In this document: piece after piece, positions 9,127 through 21,703 of the stretch | How positions within the stretch are numbered: position 1 is the stretch's first letter | Layout of the letters: each line of letters starts with the position of its first letter | Assembly (NCBI RefSeq): GCF_009800965.1 | Contig: NZ_WUAF01000020.1 | Coordinates: forward strand, 1-64,000 | DNA length: 64,000 nt | DNA from: Cognatazoarcus halotolerans | Lineage (GTDB): Bacteria; Pseudomonadota; Gammaproteobacteria; Burkholderiales; Rhodocyclaceae | Reading direction: 5' to 3' | Notes under the pieces: generated by a model | Seen by the model: only the letters and a program-made list of their open reading frames with translations | Databases searched by the model: none | What the model was told of the DNA's origin: nothing | Program-made: the position numbers and the translations under genes

Positions 9127-9335
9127 TGAAAACTCTCGAAACACGACGATTTGGGAGGGGCCACAGCTGCGCGCCGCAGCGGCACGTATCCGGTGGACGC
9201 CTGGGGCGTTGCGTACCGCAGCGAACTGCGAACCCGTGCCCACTTTGAGCGATGCAATACAATTCGGTTCGATCGATGTTAGGTAGTTTCCGTTGCCGGA
9301 GCAAGTTGGCCCCCTCACGTCCCCTCCCCACTACG

Positions 9336-10148
9336 ATGCCTGAACTCCCCGAAGTCGAAACCACCCGCCGCGGGATTGCGCCACACCTGACGGGCGGGCA
9401 CGTCAGCCGGGTGCTGATCCGCAACCCGAGGCTTCGACAGCCGATTCCCGCCGATCTGGCGGATATCATCGGAGACCGCACCCTTCACGCCATCAAGCGG
9501 CGCGCAAAGTACCTGTTGCTGGTATTCGAGCACGGCACACTGCTGATGCATCTGGGAATGTCCGGCAGTCTGCGGGTCATCGGCCGAGACACGCCACCAG
9601 GCAAGCACGATCATATCGATATCGAATTTGGCGATCGGGTCCTGCGGCTGCACGACCCCCGACGCTTCGGCCTCGTGCTTTGGCAACAGGGATCGCAAGC
9701 TCATCCACTACTGGCGCGTCTGGGCATCGAGCCGCTCGACACGGCTTTCGACGGGCACTGGCTATACGAGGCAAGCCGCGGACGGACAACGCCCGCGAAA
9801 CTCTTCATCATGGATGGCAAACACATTGTCGGTGTGGGCAACATCTATGCATCGGAAAGTCTGCATGCGGCGGGAATCGACCCGCGCACACCAATCGGCG
9901 CACTCGGTCCACGACGCACCGCACGGCTGGCCGAAGCGATCCGGCGCACGCTGCAAGTCGCCATCGACGCCGGCGGCAGCACCCTGCGCGACTTCGTGCA
10001 TAGCGATGGCAAGCCCGGATACTTCCAGCACCAGCATCAAGTTTACGGACGTGCCGGGCAACCCTGCGCACGCTGCGGCAACTCGATCCGAGTCATCCAG
10101 ATGGGGCAGCGCTCGACATACTTCTGTCCGACCTGCCAGCGTCGCTAG
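9336..10148 (+). CDS. mutM: Formamidopyrimidine-DNA glycosylase (Fpg)
   Basis: A 270-residue base-excision repair glycosylase/AP lyase removing 8-oxoguanine and FaPy. The mature enzyme starts at catalytic P2 (MPELPEVE), with E3 and K58 (RRAKYL) conserved. A C-terminal zinc finger has C244, C247, C264 and C267. The start must be ATG 9336 because the N-terminal proline is the nucleophile; the upstream extension to 9252 is not real. It is transcribed divergently from the TPR gene and followed 169 bp later by the dynamin-like gene. Confidence 0.97.
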   Translation: MPELPEVETTRRGIAPHLTGGHVSRVLIRNPRLRQPIPADLADIIGDRTLHAIKRRAKYLLLVFEHGTLLMHLGMSGSLRVIGRDTPPGKHDHIDIEFGDRVLRLHDPRRFGLVLWQQGSQAHPLLARLGIEPLDTAFDGHWLYEASRGRTTPAKLFIMDGKHIVGVGNIYASESLHAAGIDPRTPIGALGPRRTARLAEAIRRTLQVAIDAGGSTLRDFVHSDGKPGYFQHQHQVYGRAGQPCARCGNSIRVIQMGQRSTYFCPTCQRR

Positions 10149-10317
10149 CTATCAATCGGCATATTGCGCCGTCTATCGCCACAAGCTGCCTTACGGCGGC
10201 TAACCGCAGCGTGCCATTTCCAGCAGCCAGGATTGGGCCTATGCTGCATCATCCCGTGAATCCAGCGGGCAGCCCGCGGATCTACAGTTTCCGACGGCGT
10301 GCTCGTTAATACACTGC

Positions 10318-12282
10318 ATGAACCTGATCGACAGCTTTTCCGCTTACAGTCAGTGGCGTGACCGCTCCGCCGTCGCGGTCGAACGACTGCGAAGCTGGCT
10401 ACAGAACAATCGCCTGGGCGACGCCCAGGGAGAGATGCGGCTGCAGTACGCGCTCAATCGTCTGCGCGAAGATCAACTCACCGTTGCCTTCGTGGCGGAG
10501 TTCTCGCGAGGCAAGTCGGAGCTTATCAACGCAATCTTCTTTTCTGCCTATGGCGACCGCATTCTGCCGTCGAGCGCAGGGCGGACGACCATGTGCCCGA
10601 CCGAGCTGCAGTGGCGGCCGGGCGACACGCCGGGGATCGCGCTACTGCCGATCGACACCCGGTCGACGCATGCCAGCGTCGCAGAACTCAAGCGTTACCC
10701 CGAAGAATGGGTCTCCTGCGACCTCGATGCCGACTCTTCCGAAAGCCTGCGCAGCGCACTCGCCCGCGTCGGGGAAACGAGATGGGTCGATCGGGATCGC
10801 GCAATCGATCTTGGCTTCGCGATCGACGAACAGGGCAATACGGGCCTCAAGCCGACCCCGGATGGTCTGGTCGAGATCCCGAGCTGGCGCCACGCGGTCA
10901 TTCGCTTTCCGCACCCCCTGCTCGAAAAGGGTTTGGTGATCCTGGACACGCCGGGTCTCAATGCGATCGGCGCGGAACCCGAGCTCACATTGTCCCTGCT
11001 GCCCAATGCCCATGCAGTTCTCTTCGTTCTGGCCGCGGATACCGGCGTCACCCAGTCGGATCTTGCGGTCTGGCGGGAATACGTCAGTACCGGTCGCGGC
11101 AATCGTCGCGGCTGCCTGGTCGCCCTCAACAAGATCGATGGGCTCTGGGACGGGCTGCGGAATCAGACACGCATCGACGAAGAGATCGCTCGACAGGTCG
11201 AGAGCGTCTCGCGCACGCTCGACATCGATGCAACTCAAGTGTTTCCGGTCTCGGCCCAGAAAGCTCTGGTCGCCCGCATCGGACATGACGCAATCCTGCT
11301 GGCCCGCAGCGAACTCGAGCGTCTCGAGACCGCGCTGATAGAAGACCTGCTGCCGACCAAGCAGGAACTGGTGCGCGAAAACACCTTGGGCGAGGCGGAC
11401 GATCTTGTGCGCCAGACGCGCGAACTGTTGAATGCTCGACTGGCAGGCATTCGGGAACAATTGCAGGAACTCTCCGACCTGCGCGGCAAGAATCAGAGCG
11501 TCATCGAATACATGATGCGCAAGGTCAAGTCGGAAAAGGACGAATTCGAGCAGGGTCTGCAGAAATACTACGCGGTACGCAGCGTCTTCTCGAACATGAC
11601 CAACAGCCTGCTTGCGCACCTGGGCCTCGATGCCCTGCGCGACGAGACCCGGCGAACCCGGGAAGCGATGCTCGACTCGTCCTTTTCCAAGGGCCTGCGC
11701 GACGCCATGCTCAGCTTCTTTACAAGCCTGCGCGGCAATCTGCGCCGCTCTACCGATGAAATAGGTGAGATAACGCGCATGCTTGAAGCCATGTACAAGC
11801 GTTTCACCGTCGAGCATGGCCTGAAGCTCACCCCACCGAGCAGCTTTTCCACCCTGCGCTACGAAAAGGAGATCGATCGCCTGGAAAATGCCTTCAACAG
11901 CCAGTTCAATACGGTGCTGAACATCGTCACCACCGAGAAGCACGCGCTTACCCAGAAGTTCTTCGAAACCATTGCCGTGCAGGCGCGCCGCACCTTCGAA
12001 GTAGCCAATCGGGATGTCGAGAACTGGCTCAGGGCAGTAATGTCACCGCTGGAAACGCAGGTGCGGGAATATCAACTGCAGCTGAAGCGCCGTCTGGAGA
12101 GCGTCAAGCGCATTCACCAGGCGACTGACACGCTTGAAGAGCGCATTGTCGAGCTTCAACACTCCGAACAGGGGGTGCTGCAGGAGCTCGAAGAACTCAC
12201 GCGCATTTCGAACGAGATCCACATGGAACTCAATACCGCGGTGGTCGATCCCCAGCAAGCCTTCGAAACGCGCGCGGCCTGA
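10318..12282 (+). CDS. Dynamin-like GTPase
   Basis: A 654-residue bacterial dynamin-family protein. GTPase motifs: P-loop EFSRGKS at 61-67, a switch I threonine pair at 90-91 (GRTTMCPTE), DTPGL at 210-214 and NKID at 271-274. Residues about 340-640 are almost entirely helical with heptad-like coiled-coil stretches, as in the dynamin stalk. I see no obvious hydrophobic membrane paddle. Bacterial dynamins remodel or protect membranes; the substrate here is unknown. It stands alone rather than as the usual tandem pair, and a terminator follows at 12311-12334. Confidence 0.85.
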   Translation: MNLIDSFSAYSQWRDRSAVAVERLRSWLQNNRLGDAQGEMRLQYALNRLREDQLTVAFVAEFSRGKSELINAIFFSAYGDRILPSSAGRTTMCPTELQWRPGDTPGIALLPIDTRSTHASVAELKRYPEEWVSCDLDADSSESLRSALARVGETRWVDRDRAIDLGFAIDEQGNTGLKPTPDGLVEIPSWRHAVIRFPHPLLEKGLVILDTPGLNAIGAEPELTLSLLPNAHAVLFVLAADTGVTQSDLAVWREYVSTGRGNRRGCLVALNKIDGLWDGLRNQTRIDEEIARQVESVSRTLDIDATQVFPVSAQKALVARIGHDAILLARSELERLETALIEDLLPTKQELVRENTLGEADDLVRQTRELLNARLAGIREQLQELSDLRGKNQSVIEYMMRKVKSEKDEFEQGLQKYYAVRSVFSNMTNSLLAHLGLDALRDETRRTREAMLDSSFSKGLRDAMLSFFTSLRGNLRRSTDEIGEITRMLEAMYKRFTVEHGLKLTPPSSFSTLRYEKEIDRLENAFNSQFNTVLNIVTTEKHALTQKFFETIAVQARRTFEVANRDVENWLRAVMSPLETQVREYQLQLKRRLESVKRIHQATDTLEERIVELQHSEQGVLQELEELTRISNEIHMELNTAVVDPQQAFETRAA

Positions 12283-12310
12283 CCCCCGAGCCTACGGGTC
12301 ATCACTCAAC

Positions 12311-12334
12311 GAAGGGGCCGGTCGGCCCCTTTTT
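12311..12334 (+). terminator. Terminator of the dynamin-like gene
   Basis: An 8-bp perfect stem AGGGGCCG (12313-12320) / CGGCCCCT (12323-12330) is followed by a T-run on the plus strand. It begins about 30 bp after the dynamin-like stop. Confidence 0.75.
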
Positions 12335-12382
12335 CCATCCTGCGCCACCAATCCATCCGAAACCGGAGGATTCGCCCGCTCG

Positions 12383-15021
<2,639 letters not shown>

Positions 15022-15036
15022 GCAGCCGGTCTCCGC

Positions 15037-16410
15037 TCAGTGGCGCGCGCCGGCCGGACGGCCGCTGCGGGGTTTGTCATCGAGCGGTAGCGGGTCGAGC
15101 GTCGCCACCGAAAGTTTGCTGTCGGAAAAGTAGCGCTTTGCCACCGATTGCACCTCGTCCGCAGTGACGCTGCGGATCATCTCCATGATCTTCGGCTCAT
15201 CCCGCCAGGACAGGCCGACCGCCTCGAGCATGCCGATCTCCATTGCCTGGCCCATCAACGAGTCGCGCTTGTATACCTGTCCGGCGATGGCCTGCGCCTT
15301 GACCCGGCGCAATTCCGCCTCGCTCACTCCCTCCTGCTGGATGCGCGCGATCTCCGCCCGGAGCGCCTGTTTCACCTCGTCGACCGTGTGCCCCTTGGCG
15401 GGCGTGCCGTCCATGATGAAGAGCGACTCGCCGCGGGCAGTCCCGTCATAACCCGCGCCCGCCGACAAGGCCACCTGCGAGCCGCGTACCACGTTCCTTG
15501 AAAGCCTGGCGCCGTCGTAACCATCGAGCACCGCGGCGAGGACCTGCAGGGCATACACGTCGCGATCGCTATCGACATTGCGCAGCGTCGGCGCATGCCA
15601 GGCCATAGCCACGTACGGCAGATCCGCAGGCGCTCGTACCTCCGCCGTCCGGACACCGAGCTGCTCCGGCTCGATCACAGTTCGCCGGGCAGGCAACGGA
15701 TCGGCCTTGTAGCCGCCGTAGAGCCGGTTTGCCTCGGCAAACACCTTTTCGTGCTGCACGTCCCCGACCACCACGATATAGGCGTTGTTGGGTGCATACC
15801 ACTGGCGGTACCACTGGCGAGCGTCCGAAGACTTCATCTGGTCAAGATCGGTCATCCAGCCGATGATCGGCCGACGGTAAGGGTGAGCATTGAAAGCGGT
15901 TGCCATGAGTTGCTCGTACACCAGCGAGCGCGGCTTGTCGTCGGTGCGCATCCTGCGCTCCTCCTTCACCACCTCGAGCTCCTTGGCAAAATCCTCGTCC
16001 TCGAAGCGCAGATGACGCATGCGATCAGCCTCGAGGCCCATCATTTCACTCAAGCGCTCAGCCGGCACCTGCTGGAAATAAGCCGTGTAATCGCGGCTGG
16101 TAAAGGCATTGTCCCGCCCGCCGACCTTGGCCACACGCTTGTTGAACTCGCCGGGGCCAACCTCGTGCGTACCCTTGAACATCATGTGCTCGAGTACATG
16201 CGCAACCCCGGAGGTGCCGTCGATCTCGTCGATCGAGCCGACCCGGTACCACACCATGTTCACCACCGAAGGCGCACGCGGGTCCTCCTTGACGATCACC
16301 TTGAGCCCGTTGTCCAGCGTGGTCTCGAAAGGATTGGCCAGACTGGTTCCTGCCGCCAGCACACTCGCGCAGGCCACCACGGCCCGTCGCGCAAAGCTGC
16401 ATCGCATCAT
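15037..16410 (-). CDS. Periplasmic M16 zinc metallopeptidase
   Basis: A 457-residue PqqL/insulinase-like peptidase with a signal peptide (residues 1-25). The inverted zinc motif HVLEH is at 71-75, with a likely third ligand at E150 (VKEER). I chose ATG 16410 because AGGA precedes it at a good distance; the longest frame starts at 16425. It is the first gene of the minus-strand unit M16-M16-rsmD-coaD-fdx. The active and inactive subunits probably form a clamshell that degrades small peptides in the periplasm (family knowledge plus inference). Confidence 0.92.
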   Translation of the reverse strand: MMRCSFARRAVVACASVLAAGTSLANPFETTLDNGLKVIVKEDPRAPSVVNMVWYRVGSIDEIDGTSGVAHVLEHMMFKGTHEVGPGEFNKRVAKVGGRDNAFTSRDYTAYFQQVPAERLSEMMGLEADRMRHLRFEDEDFAKELEVVKEERRMRTDDKPRSLVYEQLMATAFNAHPYRRPIIGWMTDLDQMKSSDARQWYRQWYAPNNAYIVVVGDVQHEKVFAEANRLYGGYKADPLPARRTVIEPEQLGVRTAEVRAPADLPYVAMAWHAPTLRNVDSDRDVYALQVLAAVLDGYDGARLSRNVVRGSQVALSAGAGYDGTARGESLFIMDGTPAKGHTVDEVKQALRAEIARIQQEGVSEAELRRVKAQAIAGQVYKRDSLMGQAMEIGMLEAVGLSWRDEPKIMEMIRSVTADEVQSVAKRYFSDSKLSVATLDPLPLDDKPRSGRPAGARH

Positions 16411-16426
16411 TGACTTGTCCTGCATC

Positions 16427-16435
16427 TGTTAGAAT
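16427..16435 (+). promoter_or_regulatory. Putative extended -10 promoter for ftsY
   Basis: TGTTAGAAT fits an extended -10 (TG-n-TAGAAT) about 110 bp upstream of ftsY. No convincing -35 at normal spacing was seen. It lies in the divergent region between the M16 peptidase and ftsY. Confidence 0.4.
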
Positions 16436-16544
16436 CCGGAGCCTCTACCGCAAGCAGCGCCATGCCCGCCTGCGGTCGGTTGCGAGGCATCTTAGCGGCA
16501 TCGCGCCACGACTTCCAAAAACACCACTCTGACCGGACCTCCCA

Positions 16545-17663
16545 ATGTTTGGTTTCTTCAAGAAATCCGGCAAAACCTCGACGCCGGCAGACCAGCAGAC
16601 CGATGCGCCGATCGAGCCCGTGGCCCCGCCCCCGGCCGAGCAAGCCCCCATCGCCGAAACTGCGGTCCCGCCGGCAACACTGGATGCGGCCCCCGCAGCC
16701 GCACCGCCCGCCCCAGCGTCGCAACCCGCCGTCAAACGCTCGTGGGCGGATCGCCTCAAGGCCGGCCTTGCCCGCACCCGCAACCAGCTCGGCGGCGGCC
16801 TGTCGAGCCTGTTCGGGCGCCGCAAGATCGATGAGGACCTACTCGAGGAACTCGAATCGACCCTGCTCATGGCCGACTGCGGGATCGACGCGACACAGCA
16901 CCTGATCGATCAGCTGCGCACGCGCTGGAAAAAGGATCGACTCGAGACGGCAGACCAGCTGCAGCAAACACTTGCCGACGGCCTGGTGAAGATGCTCGCG
17001 CCGCTCGAACAGCCGCTCGACGTGACCACCCACAAGCCCTTCGTGATCATGCTCGCCGGGGTCAATGGATCGGGCAAGACTACCTCGATCGGCAAGCTCG
17101 CCAAGTGGTACCAAGCGCAGGGCAAGAGCGTGCTGCTAGCCGCCGGAGACACCTTCCGCGCGGCCGCCCGCGAACAGCTCCAGACCTGGGGCGAGCGCAA
17201 CGGCGTGGCGGTCATCGCCCAGGAAAGCGGAGATCCGGCGGCGGTGATGTTCGACGCGGTCAATGCCGCGCGGGCGCGCGGTATCGACGTCGTGCTGGCC
17301 GACACCGCCGGGCGCCTGCCGACACAGCTCCACCTCATGGAAGAGATCGCAAAGGTCAGGCGGGTCATCAACAAGGCCGACCCGAGCGCGCCGCACGAAG
17401 TCCTGCTGGTACTTGATTCGAACATCGGCCAGAACGCGCTGATGCAGGTCAAGGCCTTCGACAAGGCGATCGGCGTCACCGGGCTGGTGCTCACCAAGCT
17501 CGACGGCACGGCCAAGGGCGGCGTGGTCGCGGCGATCTCCCGCCAGTGTCCGAAGCCGCTGCGTTTCATCGGCGTGGGTGAAGGTATCGACGATCTGCAG
17601 CCCTTCAAGGCCCGCGAATTCGTCGACGCGCTGTTCTTGCCCGCCACGCAAAACCAGCGCTGA
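16545..17663 (+). CDS. ftsY: Signal recognition particle receptor FtsY
   Basis: A 372-residue SRP receptor GTPase that targets nascent membrane proteins to SecYEG. An Ala/Pro-rich acidic A domain (residues 1-70) precedes the N domain and the G domain. The P-loop GVNGSGKTT is at 172-180, with DTAGR and TKLDGTAKGG downstream. ftsE follows 33 nt later and ftsX overlaps ftsE, the conserved ftsYEX operon. The rpoH gene that follows in gammaproteobacteria is absent. Confidence 0.97.
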   Translation: MFGFFKKSGKTSTPADQQTDAPIEPVAPPPAEQAPIAETAVPPATLDAAPAAAPPAPASQPAVKRSWADRLKAGLARTRNQLGGGLSSLFGRRKIDEDLLEELESTLLMADCGIDATQHLIDQLRTRWKKDRLETADQLQQTLADGLVKMLAPLEQPLDVTTHKPFVIMLAGVNGSGKTTSIGKLAKWYQAQGKSVLLAAGDTFRAAAREQLQTWGERNGVAVIAQESGDPAAVMFDAVNAARARGIDVVLADTAGRLPTQLHLMEEIAKVRRVINKADPSAPHEVLLVLDSNIGQNALMQVKAFDKAIGVTGLVLTKLDGTAKGGVVAAISRQCPKPLRFIGVGEGIDDLQPFKAREFVDALFLPATQNQR

Positions 17664-17696
17664 AGGCTGCACGCCGACCAGCCCCACAGTGTTCAG

Positions 17697-18362
17697 ATGA
17701 TTGTCTTCGATCACGTAAGTCTTCGTTATCCCGGCACCTCGGGCGGCCTGCACGAAGCCAGTTTCAGCGTCAGCCAGGGCGAGTTGGTGGTGCTGTCCGG
17801 CCATTCGGGTGCAGGCAAGAGCTCATTGCTCAAGCTCATTCCGGCGATCGAACGCCCGACCGCGGGCCGGGTGCTGGTCGGCGACCAGGACGTCGGTCGC
17901 CTGCCCCGCCAGGCTATTGCCTTCCTCCGTCGGAAGATCGGCCTAGTGCTGCAGGAAAGTCGCTTGCTACTCGATCGAAGCGTTTTCGACAACGTCATGC
18001 TGCCTCTCATGATTACCGGCCACAACGCCGTCGATGCCGCAAAACGCGCCAATGCGGCGCTCGACCGGGTGGGTTTGTCGGGTCGTGGCAAGGAAATGCC
18101 GCTGGCACTTTCGGGTGGGGAGCAGCAACGGGCCGCGATTGCCCGCGCGGTGGTCAATCGCCCATCGATCCTGCTTGCCGACGAGCCTACCGCCCACCTC
18201 GATACCGCTTATGCGAGAGACATCGCCTCACTGTTCCAGTCGTTTCATGCAGCCGGTGTCACCGTAATCCTGGCCACCCACGACGCCGACCTCTTCTCGG
18301 ACATGCGACCAAGGCGGCTGACGCTCAATCAGGGCCGACTGAACGCGCAGGAGCCGGCATGA
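17697..18362 (+). CDS. ftsE: Cell division ATP-binding protein FtsE
   Basis: A 221-residue ABC ATPase of the FtsEX complex, which regulates peptidoglycan hydrolysis at the division septum. Walker A GHSGAGKS is at 35-42, signature LSGGEQQR at 138-145, Walker B ILLADEP ends at 164, and the switch histidine lies in ATHD. It overlaps ftsX by 4 nt (ATGA). Confidence 0.97.
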   Translation: MIVFDHVSLRYPGTSGGLHEASFSVSQGELVVLSGHSGAGKSSLLKLIPAIERPTAGRVLVGDQDVGRLPRQAIAFLRRKIGLVLQESRLLLDRSVFDNVMLPLMITGHNAVDAAKRANAALDRVGLSGRGKEMPLALSGGEQQRAAIARAVVNRPSILLADEPTAHLDTAYARDIASLFQSFHAAGVTVILATHDADLFSDMRPRRLTLNQGRLNAQEPA

Positions 18363-19255
18363 CCTGGCTCGGCGAACACTTCCTCGCATTGCGCAGTGCC
18401 GCGCGCCAACTCGGCAGCCACCCGCTCGGCAGCCTTCTCACTGCACTGGTCATCGGCATCGCACTGGCCTTGCCTGCCGGCGGGCTCTTGCTCCTCGACA
18501 ATGCCGGGCGAGCACTCGGTGAGACATCGGGCCGCCCGGAAATCAGCATATTCATGAACGAAAAGGCCGACCGCGCAGCGAGCGACGAGATCGCCAGACG
18601 TCTCGACAACGACCCGCGCGTAGCTTCGCAGCGCTTCGTGCCTCGCGACGAAGCGCTCAAGCAGCTGGCCGAAAGCGGGCTCGCCGACGTCATCAACGAT
18701 CTGCCGGGCAACCCGCTGCCGGATGCCTTCGTGGTCATGCCAAAGGGTGAGGACCCGGTCCTCTTCAACGATCTGCGCGAAACCTTCGCCGGCTGGCCCG
18801 AAGTCGCCCACGTGCAGCTGGACTCGGCCTGGATCGAGCGCCTGCACGCGATGCTGGAGCTCGGTCGGCAAACCGTCATGCTGCTGGCCTTCCTGCTCGC
18901 CTCCGCGCTGGTGATCGTGACCTTCAACACCATCCGCCTCCAGCTGCTTACCCAGCGCGCGGAGATCGAGGTGAGCCGCCTGCTGGGCGCAACCGACCGC
19001 TACATCCGCAGGCCCTTCCTCTGGCAGGGAGCACTCCAAGGCCTGCTCGGCGGTTTCATCGCCTGGGCGCTGCTCGGCGCAATGATCTCGGCGCTCTCCG
19101 AGCCGGTGGCGCGACTCGCCAATAGCTATGGGGCAATGTTCACGCTGCAACGCCCCGACGCGCTCCAGGTCGCCGCAATGCTCGGCATCGTTGCCGCACT
19201 CGGCCTGCTCGGCGCCCTGCTTTCGGCCAACCGGCACCTCAGGTTGGCCGACTGA
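18359..19255 (+). CDS. ftsX: Cell division protein FtsX
   Basis: A 298-residue FtsX permease-like subunit. One transmembrane helix lies near residues 25-45, then a periplasmic domain (about 50-155), then three more helices at about 165-185, 215-245 and 265-290. It couples FtsE ATP use to activation of septal amidases through the periplasmic domain. It ends 9 bp from the convergent tldD gene with no room for a separate terminator. Confidence 0.96.
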   Translation: MTWLGEHFLALRSAARQLGSHPLGSLLTALVIGIALALPAGGLLLLDNAGRALGETSGRPEISIFMNEKADRAASDEIARRLDNDPRVASQRFVPRDEALKQLAESGLADVINDLPGNPLPDAFVVMPKGEDPVLFNDLRETFAGWPEVAHVQLDSAWIERLHAMLELGRQTVMLLAFLLASALVIVTFNTIRLQLLTQRAEIEVSRLLGATDRYIRRPFLWQGALQGLLGGFIAWALLGAMISALSEPVARLANSYGAMFTLQRPDALQVAAMLGIVAALGLLGALLSANRHLRLAD

Positions 19256-19264
19256 AGCCTGCGC

Positions 19265-20710
19265 TCAGGCCGTCCCGCCGACCGTCAGGCCATCAATGCG
19301 CAGGGTCGGCTGTCCCACGCCAACCGGCACACTCTGGCCATCCTTGCCGCAGGTGCCCACCCCCGGGTCGAGTGCCATATCGTTGCCGATCATGCTGACT
19401 CTGGTCAGGGCATCCGGGCCGTTGCCGATCAGTGTCGCGCCCTTGACCGGCCGGGTGACCTTGCCGTCCTCGATGAGGTAGGCCTCCGCGGTGGAGAACA
19501 CGAACTTGCCCGAGGTGATGTCGACCTGGCCGCCGCCGAAGTTGGCTGCGTAGAGACCTTTCTTCACTGAGCGGATGATCTCCTCGGGCGCCTTGTCGCC
19601 ATTGAGCATGTAGGTGTTGGTCATGCGCGGCAAGGGCAGGTGTGCGAAGGACTCGCGACGGCCATTGCCGGTCGGCTTCATGCCCATCAGGCGCGCATTG
19701 AGCATGTCCTGCATGTAGCCGGTGAGGATCCCGTCCTCGATCAGCACGGTGTTGCTGGTCGGGTTGCCTTCGTCGTCGATCGTCAGCGAACCGCGGCGGT
19801 CGGCAATCGTGCCGTCGTCCACCACCGTCACACCCTTTGCGGCGACCTGTTGCCCCATGCGGCCCGAAAAGGCGGAACTGCCCTTGCGGTTGAAATCGCC
19901 TTCGAGGCCATGGCCGATCGCCTCGTGCAGCAGGATGCCAGGCCAGCCCGAACCCAGCACCACGGTCATGGTGCCGGCCGGCGCGGGCGACGCGTCGAGA
20001 TTGACCCGCGCCTGATGCACCGCCGCGCGGGCATACTCCTGCAGCCGCTGGTCGGTGAAATAGGCATAGTCGAAGCGTCCACCGCCGCCGCCGCTGCCCT
20101 GCTCCCGACGGCCCTTGTCATCCATGATGACGGTTACCGAAACCCGCACCAGCGGCCGTACGTCAGCGGCGAGATGGCCGTCGCTGCGCGCTACCATGAT
20201 GACTTCCCACGAGCCGACGATGTGCGCCATGACTTGGGAGACACGCGGGTCTTCGGCTCGCGCCATCGCCTCGAGCCGCTCGAGCAGTTTGACCTTGGCG
20301 GTATCCTCGAGCGAGGCCAGCGGGTCATCGCCGCGATAAAGCCTGGAGGAAGGCGGAGCCGCCCTGACGGCGATTTTCTGCTCGCCTCCCGCGGGACCGA
20401 TCGCACGAGTCGCCTCGGCAGCCGAAAGCAGCGCCGGCAAACTGATGTCATCGGAGTAGGCAAAAGCTGTCTTTTCGCCCGAAATCGCTCGCACGCCGAC
20501 ACCCTGGTCGATGTTGAAACTGCCCGACTTGACGATGCCCTCCTCAAGACTCCACGCCTCGGTGCGGTGGTACTGGAAATACATGTCCGCATAGTCGAGC
20601 TGACGGGTGAACAACTGACCGAACACCTTGTCGACCGCTGCGGTGTCGAGATCGAAGGGGCTCAGCAGATACGTATCGGCGACCTGTAGGGGATTCATTT
20701 CTTTGCTCAT
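19265..20710 (-). CDS. tldD: Metalloprotease TldD
   Basis: A 481-residue TldD, the catalytic half of the TldD/TldE metalloprotease that degrades unfolded peptides and processes microcin-type precursors in other bacteria. The zinc motif HEAIGH is at 262-267. The partner TldE/PmbA is not in the window. ATG 20710 was taken as the start; a second in-frame ATG four codons on is possible. It lies 36 bp after the nitrilase gene on the same strand. Confidence 0.96.
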   Translation of the reverse strand: MSKEMNPLQVADTYLLSPFDLDTAAVDKVFGQLFTRQLDYADMYFQYHRTEAWSLEEGIVKSGSFNIDQGVGVRAISGEKTAFAYSDDISLPALLSAAEATRAIGPAGGEQKIAVRAAPPSSRLYRGDDPLASLEDTAKVKLLERLEAMARAEDPRVSQVMAHIVGSWEVIMVARSDGHLAADVRPLVRVSVTVIMDDKGRREQGSGGGGGRFDYAYFTDQRLQEYARAAVHQARVNLDASPAPAGTMTVVLGSGWPGILLHEAIGHGLEGDFNRKGSSAFSGRMGQQVAAKGVTVVDDGTIADRRGSLTIDDEGNPTSNTVLIEDGILTGYMQDMLNARLMGMKPTGNGRRESFAHLPLPRMTNTYMLNGDKAPEEIIRSVKKGLYAANFGGGQVDITSGKFVFSTAEAYLIEDGKVTRPVKGATLIGNGPDALTRVSMIGNDMALDPGVGTCGKDGQSVPVGVGQPTLRIDGLTVGGTA

Positions 20711-20746
20711 GATGTTCTTTTCTCGATGCAGAAGGGCTGGCCCGCT

Positions 20747-21574
20747 TCAGGACAGCGTGCGATGCGCCAGCGCGGGAAGGCTTTGCCTGACGCGTGCGAT
20801 GTGTTGAAGATCGATGTCACCGGTCACCACCCCCGGCCCCTCGCGACGGCGTGCCACGACCTCGCCCCACGGGTCGATCAGCATGGTGTCGCCAAAAGTA
20901 CGGCGACCGCTCGGATGACGGCCACCCTGGGCCGGCGCCAGTACGTAGCACTGGTTCTCGATCGCGCGCGCGCGCAGCAGCACTTCCCAGTGCGCCTCGC
21001 CGGTGGTGTAGGTAAAGGCTGCCGGGAGGACGATCAGGTCAACCTTGCCCATGGCGCGGAAAAGCTCCGGGAAACGCAGGTCATAACATACCGACAGCCC
21101 GACCCGCCCGAAGGGGGCATCAAAGCTCACGACCTCGTTGCCAGGCTCGATCGTGGCGGACTCTTCGTAATGCTCCTCTCCCCGACGGAAGCCGAAGAGA
21201 TGAATCTTGTCGTAGCGGGCCACCTGCATACCCTGGTCGTCATAGACCAGGGTGGCATTGCGCACCTTGGTGGCGTCGTTGCTGACCAGCGGCACCGTAC
21301 CACCGATCAACCAGATGCCGTGACGTACCGCCGCCTCGCGCAGAAAGTCCTGCAGCGGCCCGCTGCCTTCGCGCTCGCGGATACGCACCTTGGCCTGTTC
21401 GTCGGGCGAGATAACCGCGAAATACTCGGGCAGGGCCACCAGGCGGGCCCCCAGATCGGCTGCCTGCGCAATCAACATCCCGACCTCCCTCAGATTGGCC
21501 TCGACCTCGGGGCCGGACACGGTCTGTACCGCGGCCACGCGGTACAGACTCTGATGAAGCGATGAAGCAGACAT
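20747..21574 (-). CDS. Nitrilase-family amidohydrolase (Nit1/Nit2-like)
   Basis: A 275-residue carbon-nitrogen hydrolase with the Glu-Lys-Cys triad: E50 (LPEY), K123 (YDKIHLF) and C163 (SVCYDLRFPE). The DLRFPE context is typical of Nit1/Nit2 proteins, which repair deaminated glutathione or hydrolyse omega-amides; the exact substrate is inferred. Start ATG 21574 follows GAGGAGA at good spacing, whereas the longer frame (21649) has none. It lies between yhdP and tldD, a recurrent betaproteobacterial order. Confidence 0.92.
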   Translation of the reverse strand: MSASSLHQSLYRVAAVQTVSGPEVEANLREVGMLIAQAADLGARLVALPEYFAVISPDEQAKVRIREREGSGPLQDFLREAAVRHGIWLIGGTVPLVSNDATKVRNATLVYDDQGMQVARYDKIHLFGFRRGEEHYEESATIEPGNEVVSFDAPFGRVGLSVCYDLRFPELFRAMGKVDLIVLPAAFTYTTGEAHWEVLLRARAIENQCYVLAPAQGGRHPSGRRTFGDTMLIDPWGEVVARRREGPGVVTGDIDLQHIARVRQSLPALAHRTLS

Positions 21575-21703
21575 GCGGAGATCTCCTCGCTTGTGATCGG
21601 TTGGCGGCACCGCAGCAGCGGCATCGCGGATTATCGCAGACTGGCGCACCAGGCTCCGCGGCGCAAGGCCAGGACCTGAAGAGCTGCCGCCAGCCGGACA
21701 AGT

